A stretch of DNA of 64,000 nt from Gp6-AA45 sp035652075 (GCA_035652075.1 DASREL010000065.1:41222-105221); one strand, 5' to 3'. Positions 34,138-42,843 are shown, counted from the stretch's first letter. Notes: generated by a model not told the origin, from the letters alone. A program made the numbers and translations.

Positions 34138-36034
34138 GGAGGTAGTCCCAGTTGTCGGCGGCGCGTTTCAGGATGCGATCGATGTCATCCGCAAGGAGAT
34201 ACCGTTTCTTCACGAGATCGGCCGCGGCGGCGCGGACCTTCGACAGGTACTCATCGCGCGACGTGTACCGTTCTTCGATCGAGACGCGCGGGTCGTGCAC
34301 GCTCTCGCGGGCTGCTTTCGTCGCGGGAAATGGAATCGACGATCCGAGCAGTGAGACAAGATCGGTCGACGCGCCGCTCTTCGGATTGCGGAAGTTCCAG
34401 CCGGTGTACGTCGCCAACGGAACAGCGACGTCAGGCAGACGGATGCCGGCGATCTCGTTGCCGTCGGCGTCGACTTGTGGCACGAGCAATGGCAACGGCG
34501 CTCCCGCACCGGCGCCGCCCGCAATGAGCGGATTCGCCACGCGCGTGCCGCCAGACACGTGCTTCGGCGACTGAACGGTCGGAATCGCCGGAAATGCAAT
34601 CTCCGTCGCCTTGACGAGCGATCGATCGCGCAGCATCGGATAGGCGCTCGGCGGCGGCGCGGTCCCATCCGTGATCCAGTTGTTCATCGCCAGCAGCAGC
34701 GCGCGCATCGTCCACCAGTAATCAACCGGGTTGTCGTGCTGCTGACCGTTGGCGATTGCCGGCGGAAAGCGGCTCGGCGCATGTTGTGTGCCGGCAAGAA
34801 AATAGATCCGGACGTTGTCCGGCGGCGTGATGTCGGCCGCACCGTCAGGCGTCGCGTGGATCAACGCCGCGACGCGGCCGGTGCCCCAGTACTCGACTGG
34901 CGTGTTCGTGTAGAAAATCTTCGGCTGGTGTGCGCGAGCGCGCGCGTGCGCCAGCAGACCGTCCTGCGCGCCGCTGACCGGATCTCGCTGCGCGGCATCC
35001 GAAAACGGAAACGCAGTCGCCGAGTACACGCCGAGCGTCGTCGGCGTCGACCAGCGTTCGTTGAAGGCGATTCGTGCGGCGCCGGCAATGTGTGGCATGA
35101 CGCCGTCGAACACCTGACGATCGTGCTCGTCGGTGTTGAACCCTTCGTACAAGTAGTCGCGCAGGAAGCGGCCGCTTTGCGACGATCCGAACGCAATCGT
35201 GCGCTTCGCCGATGCGACCGCATCGGGTGCGAACTTCATCCACGCGCCGAAGTCGCGAAACGCCGCGAACCCGAGCGCGACGACCGGCGGCTGCGTCGCA
35301 CGAAACGACAGCTCGTAGGTGTGGCCCGGTTCGAATCCACTGTCGAGCGTGACGGTGTGGCCGGCCAGCGTCCATCTGTCGCGCGGAATCGTGACGGGCG
35401 GAGCGAGCAGCGTGGCGCGATCCGTCAGCTGCGAATCGACGGCGCGTGCGTCGACTGGGTCGTACGATGCGAGATCGCTGATCGTCAATTCAGTGCTGCG
35501 CGTTGACGCGGTCGCCGATCCCCGAACGACGCCGAAGATCGGCGCCCCGCCCTCGGTCGCCGCCGGCACGTGGATTTTCATACCGTCACTGCGGGTCACG
35601 TCGAATTCCCACCCGACCCAGGCCACGATAAATCCGTGTCGCATGAGAAACGCGTCGCCGAGATCGGCCGGGGTCACCGGGTCGTTGTTGCCGCCGGCGC
35701 GATTGAATCCGCTGAGGGCCGGCTTGCCGCCGCGATTCAGTACGTCGATAAGCGCGGTGCCGTTGCCGCGGGTCGCGTCCTTCGGCCGCAGGATGTACAT
35801 GTCGGCCGAGAACTCGACGCGTCCCTGAGCATTGCGCGGCGCTTTGTCGACATCGACGATGACGCGGTTGTGAGGATCTTTCGGATCGACGGCGAAGTGC
35901 GCCGTGCCGATGATTTTTTCGTATCCGGAGTCGCCCACGTCGGTCCGCGTCTTGATCTCGACGCGCGTCAGCTCGGCGTGCGCGGGGGCGGTGACAAAGA
36001 AAAACGCGGTCAGTGCGAGGACGGCGGCTTTCAT
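34094..36034 (-). CDS. Large secreted alpha/beta-hydrolase domain protein
   Basis: The product is 646 aa from the ATG at 36034; a start 9 bp upstream is possible, but a TAGGAT box 7 nt before 36034 favours it. The signal peptide ends APAHAE. The family is a large acidobacterial alpha/beta-hydrolase domain, with nucleophile motif FGSSQSGRFLRDYLYEGFN and GRVAALIHATPD. It lacks the short lid of classical esterases and has a wide N-terminal beta region (about 20-190). It likely hydrolyses a bulky external ester, but the acid and His are not certain. Confidence 0.75.
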   Translation of the reverse strand: MKAAVLALTAFFFVTAPAHAELTRVEIKTRTDVGDSGYEKIIGTAHFAVDPKDPHNRVIVDVDKAPRNAQGRVEFSADMYILRPKDATRGNGTALIDVLNRGGKPALSGFNRAGGNNDPVTPADLGDAFLMRHGFIVAWVGWEFDVTRSDGMKIHVPAATEGGAPIFGVVRGSATASTRSTELTISDLASYDPVDARAVDSQLTDRATLLAPPVTIPRDRWTLAGHTVTLDSGFEPGHTYELSFRATQPPVVALGFAAFRDFGAWMKFAPDAVASAKRTIAFGSSQSGRFLRDYLYEGFNTDEHDRQVFDGVMPHIAGAARIAFNERWSTPTTLGVYSATAFPFSDAAQRDPVSGAQDGLLAHARARAHQPKIFYTNTPVEYWGTGRVAALIHATPDGAADITPPDNVRIYFLAGTQHAPSRFPPAIANGQQHDNPVDYWWTMRALLLAMNNWITDGTAPPPSAYPMLRDRSLVKATEIAFPAIPTVQSPKHVSGGTRVANPLIAGGAGAGAPLPLLVPQVDADGNEIAGIRLPDVAVPLATYTGWNFRNPKSGASTDLVSLLGSSIPFPATKAARESVHDPRVSIEERYTSRDEYLSKVRAAAADLVKKRYLLADDIDRILKRAADNWDYLHDQHTRSAQEPSGR

Positions 36035-36041
36035 GCGCCGC

Positions 36042-36047
36042 ATCCTA
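36042..36047 (-). promoter_or_regulatory. Putative -10 box (TAGGAT) for the large hydrolase
   Basis: On the minus strand TAGGAT precedes the ATG at 36034 by 7 nt. It decides the start choice in favour of the second Met of the frame. Confidence 0.4.
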
Positions 36048-36057
36048 GCACCGACCG

Positions 36058-36092
36058 CGCTCAGCGCTATCAGCTATATCGGCTAACAGCTA
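36058..36092. repeat. AGCTATCAG word repeat between two minus-strand genes
   Basis: Three imperfect copies of an AGCTATCAG word, in direct and partly inverted order, fill the 35 bp between the stop of the GNAT gene and the hydrolase promoter. Confidence 0.55.
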
Positions 36093-36746
36093 TCAGTGCA
36101 CGACCGTCTCGCTCCAATCGATATTGCGGTCCCGCCAGTCGTCCTCGAGGATCGCCCAGAGTGTCTGGTCGAGGTACTCCCCGTTGCGCAAGAAGGACTT
36201 CCGGAGTACTCCCTCTTGCACTGCTCCGACTTTTCGCAGCGCGCCGTTGCCCCGCCCGTTACGGACGGCAGCGCGTGCTTCGAGCCGGTGGACGCCAACC
36301 GTGTCGAATGCAAAGCCCAGGACGAGTTCCGAACCCTCGGCGAACACGCCGGTGCCCCAGAACTCTGATCCGATTGCGAAGCCCCATTCCGCCGTCGCGA
36401 AGTCGGACTCGAGCTGCCGCAACTGGAAGATGCCAATTGCGGTGTCGTCACCGCCCACCGTCACGGCGAAGCAGGCGTATGTGCCGGCCGCGCGCTGACG
36501 AAGTGTCCAGGCGATGAAGCGCTCGAACCCGTCGACCGTGCTCGGTGGCGGCGATATGAAGCGCGCCACCTCCTCGGTCGTGAGCATCGCGAACAACGAA
36601 GATGCATCCGACGTGCGCAGCTCGCGCAACGTCACGCGAGTGCCACACAGGACCGGCAGCCCGAGCTGCCAATCACTGGAGATGACCTCGGTCGTCGGAG
36701 TCACGACTTGCGTGTCGAGCTCGGGACGATAAGGCATTTTCTCCAT
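36093..36746 (-). CDS. GNAT acetyltransferase (RimJ/RimL-like)
   Basis: The product is 217 aa from the ATG at 36746. The core begins VLCGTRVTLRELRTSDASSL and contains ARFISPPPSTVDGFERFI, FATAEWGFAIGSEFWGTGVF and LEARAAVRNGRGNGALRKVG, the RimJ/RimL layout with the acetyl-CoA loop in FWGTGVFAEGSE. Such enzymes acetylate protein N-termini or small amines. It starts 2 bp after the stop of the NIVWGT subtilase and is almost surely in its operon, so the protease or its repeats are worth testing as a partner. Confidence 0.82.
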   Translation of the reverse strand: MEKMPYRPELDTQVVTPTTEVISSDWQLGLPVLCGTRVTLRELRTSDASSLFAMLTTEEVARFISPPPSTVDGFERFIAWTLRQRAAGTYACFAVTVGGDDTAIGIFQLRQLESDFATAEWGFAIGSEFWGTGVFAEGSELVLGFAFDTVGVHRLEARAAVRNGRGNGALRKVGAVQEGVLRKSFLRNGEYLDQTLWAILEDDWRDRNIDWSETVVH

Positions 36747-36748
36747 GG

Positions 36749-38974
36749 CTAGTTGCTCCCTCCGGTCGCCGGAGGTGCCGGCATCGACGTCGTGCCGAGC
36801 GTCCGCAGCAGATTGAATACCTGCTCGTCGGTCAGCCCAGACAGGATATCCGCCCATCTGACGCGCTGGACCGTTCCGTTCGCGCCATACCACGTCACAT
36901 CGCCACCAACCGAGGTGCCCCAGACGATGTTGCCGTCATCGTCGGTGCCCCACACGATGTTGCCATCGTCGTCAGTGCCCCAGACGATGTTGCCGTCGTC
37001 GTCGGTGCCCCACACGATGTTGTCGTCATCGTCGCTGGTGCCCCAGACGATGTTTTCGTCGTCACAACCGCTCGAACTGCACGCGGTGCCCCACACGATG
37101 TTGTCGTCGTCATCGGCGGTGCCCCAGACGATGTTGCTGTCGTCCTCGGTGCCCCACACGATGTTCTCGCAATCATCGCCGCCGCAGTCGGTGCCCCAGA
37201 CGATGTTGTCGTCGTCGTCGGTGCCCCAGACGATGTTGCCGTCGTCATCGGTACCCCAGACGATGTTGCCGTCGTCATCGGTGCCCCAGACGATGTTGCT
37301 GTCGTCGTCGGTGCCCCAGACGATGTTCTCGCAATCGTCGCTGCCGCACGAAGTGCCCCAGACGATGTTGCTGTCGTCATCGAGCTTGCGCACGCCCCAC
37401 GTCGTCCCGACGCGGAAGGCGTTCGCGGTCGGCGTGATCATTCCGCGGGCGATGAGGTTGTTCCCCCACAGGATGTGCTTGCTCCACATCGCCTGCACCG
37501 GGATCGGCTGACCCGGCTGCGCGGTGGCGAAGAACTGCGCGAGGCGGACGGCTCCGAGCGTGTTCAGGAAGCCGGCGCCTTGCTGCAGTCCGTTGTAGGC
37601 AGAATATTTCTGCGCGGTGTACTCCAGAATCGCCTTCGCCATATTCGGCGTCAGCGCCGGGTTGGCCTGCATCATCAACGCGATCGTGCCCGTGACGACC
37701 GGCGCGGCCATGCTCGTGCCGCTCAGCGTCAGGTACGGCAGGGTCGACGTCGAGACGCTGCCGGCGACGAGAGCGTTGGCGCGCGTCGTATACAACGTGC
37801 TGAATGGAGACGCGAGCGAAATCGTCCCTGCGCCGGGCGCGACGAGATCGGGCTTCGCACTCCAGTCCTTGTAGGTCGGACCGCGCGAGCTGAAGGTGGC
37901 GATCGTGTCATCGGCGCGATCGGGCGTACCGCCGGTGCTCGAGGCGCCGACCGTGATCACCCAGGGCGCGTTCCCCGGTGCGGTGATCCCGCCGTACTGC
38001 TCTTGCCCCGCCGCGTTCTTCCCGTTGTTGCCCGCGGCGACGACGACCGCAACGCCCTCATCGACGACACGCTTGGCGGCGAGCGTCAGCGGATCGGTCC
38101 AATACGATTCGACGATCCCCGCGCCGACCGAGGCGTTGACGACGCGGATGTTGTAGGCCGCGTGGTTCTGCACAATCCAGTCGAACGCCGCGATGATGTT
38201 GCTGATCGTGCCGGCGCCGCTCGCGTCGAGCACCTTCAGTGCGATCAGGCTCGCATCAGGTGCGATGCCGGCCTTCTGCCCATACGAGTCGTAGCCGTTG
38301 CCGGCAATGATGCCGGCCACGTGCGTGCCGTGTCCGAGATCATCGTACGGATGCTGATCGCCGTTGACGAAGTTCACGAACGCGGCGACGCGCTGGTTGG
38401 CGTACGGGTAGAGCTGTCCGTTGCGAGGCGTCAGGTCGTCATGCCACGTCGCGATCCCCGAATCGATGATCGCGACGCCAACGCCCGCACCGGTCAGGCC
38501 GAGGCCCGCCTGAACGGGCCGCGCGCCGACGGTGAGCGCCGTGCGGAAGTTCTGCTTCGCGATCGGACGATCAAGGTCGATCTGGAAAACCGCAGGATGC
38601 GCAGCGAGGCGCTGGAGCAAGCTATTCGACACGGTGACGACGTGTCCGTTGATGATGCCGAGATAGCCGTGCCGCTTGGTCAGCAGCCGCTGAAATTCCG
38701 GCGGCAGCGTCGCGCCTGGCTGCAGGCTGATGATGACGCGCGACGAACCGGTCGGTCTGCGACCCACCCGCTTCGTCAGCTCGTGATCGAGCTTGGCGCG
38801 TTGAGCATACGCGTTTGGCGCTCCGCCCCTTAGGCCGGGCCCTCGCCGCGCATGTCGGCCTTGCGCCTGTGCTCCGGTTGCAAACGCAACCAGCAACAAC
38901 AGGGCGATCCATCCGGGTCCTTTCGGGCCCCAGACGGCCTTCCGACGACGTTTATCAGTCTCATAAAGAGTCAT
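36749..38974 (-). CDS. Secreted S8 subtilisin-like protease with NIVWGT repeat tail
   Basis: The product is 741 aa from the ATG at 38974. Signal peptide about 1-38 (ends GAQAQ), an inhibitor-I9-like propeptide (about 75-140), then the S8 domain with Asp171 (IIDSG), His215 (GHGTHVAG), oxyanion Asn316 (AAGNNG) and Ser421 (SGTSMAAP). The triad is intact. After residue about 545 comes an acidic tail with 14 copies of NIVWGT separated by DDDS/DDDG/DDDD or by C-x4-C loops. A short C-terminal domain follows. The tail may bind calcium or anchor the enzyme at the surface. Confidence 0.9.
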   Translation of the reverse strand: MTLYETDKRRRKAVWGPKGPGWIALLLLVAFATGAQAQGRHARRGPGLRGGAPNAYAQRAKLDHELTKRVGRRPTGSSRVIISLQPGATLPPEFQRLLTKRHGYLGIINGHVVTVSNSLLQRLAAHPAVFQIDLDRPIAKQNFRTALTVGARPVQAGLGLTGAGVGVAIIDSGIATWHDDLTPRNGQLYPYANQRVAAFVNFVNGDQHPYDDLGHGTHVAGIIAGNGYDSYGQKAGIAPDASLIALKVLDASGAGTISNIIAAFDWIVQNHAAYNIRVVNASVGAGIVESYWTDPLTLAAKRVVDEGVAVVVAAGNNGKNAAGQEQYGGITAPGNAPWVITVGASSTGGTPDRADDTIATFSSRGPTYKDWSAKPDLVAPGAGTISLASPFSTLYTTRANALVAGSVSTSTLPYLTLSGTSMAAPVVTGTIALMMQANPALTPNMAKAILEYTAQKYSAYNGLQQGAGFLNTLGAVRLAQFFATAQPGQPIPVQAMWSKHILWGNNLIARGMITPTANAFRVGTTWGVRKLDDDSNIVWGTSCGSDDCENIVWGTDDDSNIVWGTDDDGNIVWGTDDDGNIVWGTDDDDNIVWGTDCGGDDCENIVWGTEDDSNIVWGTADDDDNIVWGTACSSSGCDDENIVWGTSDDDDNIVWGTDDDGNIVWGTDDDGNIVWGTDDDGNIVWGTSVGGDVTWYGANGTVQRVRWADILSGLTDEQVFNLLRTLGTTSMPAPPATGGSN
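36914..37380 (-). repeat. Array of 14 NIVWGT-coding repeats
   Basis: A 30-33 bp unit (GGTGCCCCAGACGATGTT core plus an acidic spacer) is repeated 14 times inside the subtilase gene. Synonymous changes show it is partly diverged. Three units are lengthened by cysteine pairs (SCGSDDCE, DCGGDDCE, ACSSSGCDDE). Such a tandem array should vary in copy number between strains. Confidence 0.9.
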
Positions 38975-39121
38975 GGCGTCAGTCACAGGAGCAAGTCGAC
39001 AGCCAACTCTGGCGTTTCGATCACATTTCTTGTAAGTCATGGTGTACGTATCAGTTCGCCTTGGTGCTCCGATCTACCATCGTCGCCCACCACAGCATTG
39101 CAATGTGCCGTTGCGATACAC

Positions 39122-39153
39122 GCAGTTACAACGAAAAGTCGTAACTGCAGTTA
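39122..39153. promoter_or_regulatory. Palindromic TAACTGC elements, putative operator
   Basis: GCAGTTAC (39122-39129) is inverted as GTAACTGC (39141-39148), which continues into the perfect 12-bp palindrome TAACTGCAGTTA (39142-39153). Three half-sites at this spacing look like a dimeric regulator site that could control the divergent pair. No regulator gene is adjacent. Confidence 0.45.
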
Positions 39154-39266
39154 AAGCTATTAAACACAATGTTTTACTTGTTATGTTCCATATCGACACA
39201 TCGCATGCGTCTGATCGAACAAAAGGAGCCATCGAGTCATGTCAGATCGTGCATCAACTGACGTGC

Positions 39267-39272
39267 TAAGGT
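39267..39272 (+). promoter_or_regulatory. Putative -10 box (TAAGGT) for PD40 gene
   Basis: TAAGGT lies 6 nt before the ATG at 39279. The overlapping AAGG could alternatively act as a weak Shine-Dalgarno, so the assignment is uncertain. Confidence 0.3.
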
Positions 39273-39278
39273 GTGCGC

Positions 39279-40397
39279 ATGACGATCTTTCGCGGGGCGG
39301 TACTCGCCGCCGTCATCGTGGCGCCACTCGCGTCGCAGTCCTCGTCACCGGCCTATCAGGAGCGAGATTTCCTGACGCGCGTGCGCCGACTGACCGTCGA
39401 AGGGCGACGCGCAGGAGAAGGCTATTGGTCGCCGGATGGCAAGCGTCTCGTGTTTCAGTCCGAGCGCGAACCGGGGAATCCGTTCTATCAGATCTACGTC
39501 CTCGACTTGACCACCGGAGACACGAAGCGCATTTCGACCGGTCTCGGCAAAACCACCTGCGCCTTCTTCCGGCCCGGCAGCGATGAGATCGAGTTCGCAT
39601 CCACGCACGCGGATCCGAAGTCGAAGCAATACCAGGACGACGAGCTCGCGTTCCGCGCCTCGGGCAAAGAGCGCCGCTACTCGTGGGACTACGACACGGA
39701 AATGGACATCTACGCGTACAGCGAGAAGACCGGCGCGTTGAAGCGGTTGACGACGGCGAAGGGCTACGACGCCGAGGCGAGCTACTCCCCGGACGGACAG
39801 TGGATCGTGTTTACGTCGATACGCGACGCCTATAACCGTCCGTTATCCGAGAAAGAACAGAAGCAGCTCGAGACCGATCCGAGTTACTTCGCGGAGATCT
39901 ACATCATGAAGGCCGACGGATCGGGTCAGAAGCGGTTGACGAACGTCGCCGGCTACGACGGTGGCCCCTTCTTCACGCCCGACGGCAAGCAGATCGTCTG
40001 GCGCCGCTTCGACGAATCGGGTCTGATTGCGAACGTGTGGCTGATGAACCTCGACGGAACGAACCAGCACCAGGTCACCGATTTCGGATCGATGAGCTGG
40101 GCGCCGTACATGCATCCGTCTGGGCAGTACATCATCTTCGCGTCGAACAAACTCGGATTCGAGAACTTCGAGCTGTTCATCGTGGATCCCGACGGCAAGA
40201 AGGAACCGGTTCGCGTGACGTACTCCGACGGCTTCGACGGCTTGCCGGTCCCCTCGCCCGACGGCACACAACTCGCGTGGACGTCGACGCGGTCCGGCGG
40301 ATCGAACGGACAACTGTTCCTCGCGCAGTGGAATCACGCGAAGGCGCTCGAAGCGATCCGCAACGCGCCGCCCAGAAAACCGAGTGGAAAATCATGA
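39279..40397 (+). CDS. TolB-like PD40 beta-propeller protein
   Basis: The product is 372 aa from the ATG at 39279; an in-frame GTG at 39273 is the alternative. The signal peptide is MTIFRGAVLAAVIVAPLASQ. Five to six WD40-like (PD40) repeats follow: GYWSPDGKRLVFQSERE, ASYSPDGQWIVFTSIRD, PFFTPDGKQIVWRRF, PYMHPSGQYIIFASN, PVPSPDGTQLAWTS. This is a periplasmic propeller resembling the TolB C-terminal domain. Its stop overlaps an ATG (ATGA) that can start the M28 peptidase gene, so the two form an operon. Confidence 0.85.
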   Translation: MTIFRGAVLAAVIVAPLASQSSSPAYQERDFLTRVRRLTVEGRRAGEGYWSPDGKRLVFQSEREPGNPFYQIYVLDLTTGDTKRISTGLGKTTCAFFRPGSDEIEFASTHADPKSKQYQDDELAFRASGKERRYSWDYDTEMDIYAYSEKTGALKRLTTAKGYDAEASYSPDGQWIVFTSIRDAYNRPLSEKEQKQLETDPSYFAEIYIMKADGSGQKRLTNVAGYDGGPFFTPDGKQIVWRRFDESGLIANVWLMNLDGTNQHQVTDFGSMSWAPYMHPSGQYIIFASNKLGFENFELFIVDPDGKKEPVRVTYSDGFDGLPVPSPDGTQLAWTSTRSGGSNGQLFLAQWNHAKALEAIRNAPPRKPSGKS

Positions 40398-40490
40398 GCA
40401 CACGAAACACACGAAAGCACGGAACACACGAAATGAAACCCAAATGGTTCGTCGTGATGTTCGTGGCTTCGTGTCTTTCGTGCCTGACGG
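40394..40490 (+). repeat. CACGAA word repeat forming the signal-peptide region of the M28 gene
   Basis: Left half (40396-40434) has four copies of a CACACGAAA word; right half (40449-40487) has TTCGTG copies, its reverse complement. In the reading frame the left half gives a basic, polar run (RNTRKHGTHE) and the right half the hydrophobic core of the signal peptide (FVVMFVASCLSCL). Confidence 0.7.
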
Positions 40491-42238
40491 CCGGCAGAGC
40501 GTGGGCCCAATCTGACACGCGCACGATCGTCCAGACGCTCGCCTCCGATCGCCTCGAAGGGCGACTCGCCGGCTCGAATGGCGAACGCCTGGCCGCCGAC
40601 TTCATCGTCGGCGAACTGAAGGCGATTGGCGCGAAGCCGCTGCCCGGACAATCCGATTTCCGGTTGCCGTTCGACTTCACATCCGGCACGAAGGACGGCG
40701 GATCGAAGGTCGAGATCATGTCTGCGCCGAACGCGGGCTTCATCAGCAATAACGTCCGCGCGCTGTCGTTCTCCGACAACGGCGACGTGACCGGCGACGT
40801 CGTCTTTGCCGGCTACGGCATCGTCGTTCCCGAATCGCAGGATTTCGGCTATGACAGCTACGCGACGCTCGACGTGAAAGACAAAGTCGTCGTCGTGCTG
40901 CGGTACTTCCCGGAGGATGCGGATCAGAAAACAAAAGGGATCCTCGCGCGCTACGCCGACCTCCGGTACAAAGCGATGGCGGCGCGGCAGCATGGTGCGA
41001 AGGCGATCATCGTGGTGACGGGACCGAATTCGCCGAATGCCGGCGAACTTGCACCGATGACGTTCGACACGGCGCTCGCCGGTTCGGGCATCGTCGCGGT
41101 CACGGTGACCGCGACGGTCGCGAACGCGCTCTTTCAAGGAGCCGAGAAATCGCTCGCCGAGGGACAAAAGGCACTCGATTCGGGCAATCCGCACGCGGCC
41201 GGCTTCGCGCTGAAAACGAGGGTGACGGTGCACGCCGCGGTCATCCGAGAAAAACAAACCGCGCACAACATCGTGGGCTACCTGCCGGCAACGAATGGTG
41301 TCAACGGCGTGCCGAAGCCGTGGGTGGCGCTCGGCGCGCATTACGATCATCTCGGCCGCGGCGAGGCGGGCAACACGCTCGCCGACAAAGCCGACACGAA
41401 CAACGTGCATCACGGTGCGGACGACAACGCGTCGGGGACGGCGGCGGTCCTCTCGATCGCGGCGAAGCTCGCAAAACAATCGCGGCATCGCAACATCCTC
41501 GTGTCGCTCTGGTCGGCCGAAGAAGAAGGGCTGATCGGCTCGACGGCGTTCGCCACGAAACCGCCCGTTCCGCTCGATCAGCTCGAAGCGTACTTGAACT
41601 TCGACATGGTCGGCCGGATGCAGGACAACAAGCTGACGATTCAGGCGACGGGGACCAGTCCCGCGTGGGCGAAGCTGATCGAGCAGACGAACATCCAGGC
41701 CGGATTCGACCTCGCGCTGCAAGCGGATCCGTATCAGCCGACCGATGTCGCCACGTTCAACTCGGCGAGCGTGCCATCGCTGGCGTTCTTCACCGGCACC
41801 CACGTCGACTATCACAAGCCGAGCGATACCGCAGACAAGATCGATTACGACGATCTGAATCGCATCGTCGATTTCGCGACGTCGATCGCAAAGCGCCTCT
41901 CCGACGCCACCGAGGTCCCGCAGTTCACGAAGGTGGAGCAACAGACCCAGGGCGGCGGCGGTCGTGCGGGCGTGCGCGTGTTCACGGGCACGATCCCGGA
42001 CTACTCCACCGAGGTCAAAGGCCTCCTCTTGAGCGGCGTCATCGGCGGCGGTCCCGCCGAACAGGCCGGCCTGCAGAAGGGCGACGTCATCGTCGAGATC
42101 GCCGGTCAGACGATCGCCAACATCTACGACTACACCTACGCACTCGACGTGTTGAAGATCGGTCAGCCGGCGAAGGTCGTCTATTTGCGTAATGGTGAGC
42201 GTAAAGAAACACTGCTCACCCCGGCGGCACGAAAATAG
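40433..42238 (+). CDS. Secreted M28 aminopeptidase with PA and PDZ domains
   Basis: The product is 601 aa from the ATG at 40433; an ATG at 40394 (614 aa) overlaps the upstream stop but adds only repeat-derived residues. Order: signal peptide (ends GRAWAQ), PA-type insert (VVFAGYGIVVPES...VKDKVVVVLRYFP), M28 zinc peptidase with HYDHLGRG, HHGADDNASG, SAEEEGLIGS, FDMVGRM and HVDYHKPSD (all five metal-ligand regions), then a C-terminal PDZ domain (GGGPAEQAGLQKGDVIVEI). It should cleave N-terminal residues from external peptides, with the PDZ guiding substrates. Confidence 0.9.
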   Translation: MKPKWFVVMFVASCLSCLTAGRAWAQSDTRTIVQTLASDRLEGRLAGSNGERLAADFIVGELKAIGAKPLPGQSDFRLPFDFTSGTKDGGSKVEIMSAPNAGFISNNVRALSFSDNGDVTGDVVFAGYGIVVPESQDFGYDSYATLDVKDKVVVVLRYFPEDADQKTKGILARYADLRYKAMAARQHGAKAIIVVTGPNSPNAGELAPMTFDTALAGSGIVAVTVTATVANALFQGAEKSLAEGQKALDSGNPHAAGFALKTRVTVHAAVIREKQTAHNIVGYLPATNGVNGVPKPWVALGAHYDHLGRGEAGNTLADKADTNNVHHGADDNASGTAAVLSIAAKLAKQSRHRNILVSLWSAEEEGLIGSTAFATKPPVPLDQLEAYLNFDMVGRMQDNKLTIQATGTSPAWAKLIEQTNIQAGFDLALQADPYQPTDVATFNSASVPSLAFFTGTHVDYHKPSDTADKIDYDDLNRIVDFATSIAKRLSDATEVPQFTKVEQQTQGGGGRAGVRVFTGTIPDYSTEVKGLLLSGVIGGGPAEQAGLQKGDVIVEIAGQTIANIYDYTYALDVLKIGQPAKVVYLRNGERKETLLTPAARK

Positions 42239-42243
42239 AAAGG

Positions 42244-42260
42244 CCTCCTCCCAGAGGAGG
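42244..42260 (+). promoter_or_regulatory. Hairpin that pairs the Shine-Dalgarno of the next gene
   Basis: CCTCCT (42244-42249), loop CCCAG, AGGAGG (42255-42260). The right arm is the Shine-Dalgarno of the gene at 42265, so folding would hide it. This could be a thermosensor-like or coupling device, or the anti-SD may be chance. Confidence 0.45.
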
Positions 42261-42264
42261 TTTC

Positions 42265-42843
42265 ATGGCTCGTCCACTTCGTCAGTTGGCTGCAACCGCG
42301 GTCGCGTTTGCAGCATTCGGTGTTCTCTCCTTCGCCCAGACGCGCGGTACACCAGAGCGGTTCACGGCCATGGCTGTCAACATGGACCGCGGTGGGGCCG
42401 GCACGGTGGAAATCGTCGTCAACCGATGGTCGAGCGACAGCGAACGGAACAAGCTCGTCGGTGTCGCACTCGACAAAGGCCCGGAGAAGCTGCTGGACAC
42501 GCTGCAGGGGATGCAGAAGGTCGGCTACATCCGGACGCCCGACAGCATCGGGTGGGATCTGCACTACGCGCACCACAGTCCGCTGCCCGAGGGCGGCGAA
42601 CGGGTGGTGATTGCCACGGATCGTCCGATTGGTTTCTGGGAGGCGGCGAACCAGCCGCGTTCGATCGACTACCCATTCACCGTCATCGAACTCCAGTTGA
42701 ACCGTGACGGCGAAGGCCAAGGCACCATGTCGTTCGCGACAAAGGTGATTGCCGACAAGGAGAACAAGATCATCACGCTCGAGAACTTCGGCACGAGCAA
42801 GATCCTCCTGCAGAGCGTCAAGCGCGAGAAGATGTCGCACTAA
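42265..42843 (+). CDS. Secreted protein of unknown function
   Basis: The product is 192 aa with a signal peptide ending VLSFAQ and the strong AGGAGG Shine-Dalgarno 4 nt upstream of ATG. The mature part is beta-rich (FTAMAVNMDRGGAGTVEIVV, VVIATDRPIGFWEAAN, YPFTVIELQLNRDGEG). I recognise no catalytic motif. The sequence looks like an acidobacterial periplasmic family. Stop codons overlap the convergent DNA ligase gene by 4 bp. Confidence 0.65.
   Translation: MARPLRQLAATAVAFAAFGVLSFAQTRGTPERFTAMAVNMDRGGAGTVEIVVNRWSSDSERNKLVGVALDKGPEKLLDTLQGMQKVGYIRTPDSIGWDLHYAHHSPLPEGGERVVIATDRPIGFWEAANQPRSIDYPFTVIELQLNRDGEGQGTMSFATKVIADKENKIITLENFGTSKILLQSVKREKMSH

Larger units (their letters stand above)
38975..39278. 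other. 304-bp divergent intergenic region, locally AT-rich
   Basis: This is the longest gene-free stretch of the window. Bases about 39120-39200 are much more AT-rich than the surroundings (TTAAAGCTATTAAAC, GTTTTACTTGTTATG). It lies between the divergent subtilase and PD40-protein genes and so must hold both promoters. It contains the palindrome at 39122-39153 and a TAAGGT box at 39267. I see no credible coding frame in it. Confidence 0.7.

Noticed and set aside
36914..37380. CRISPR array
   Set aside because: Regularly spaced near-identical repeats are in frame and encode NIVWGT units; spacers are acidic codons, not unique sequences, and no cas genes are present.
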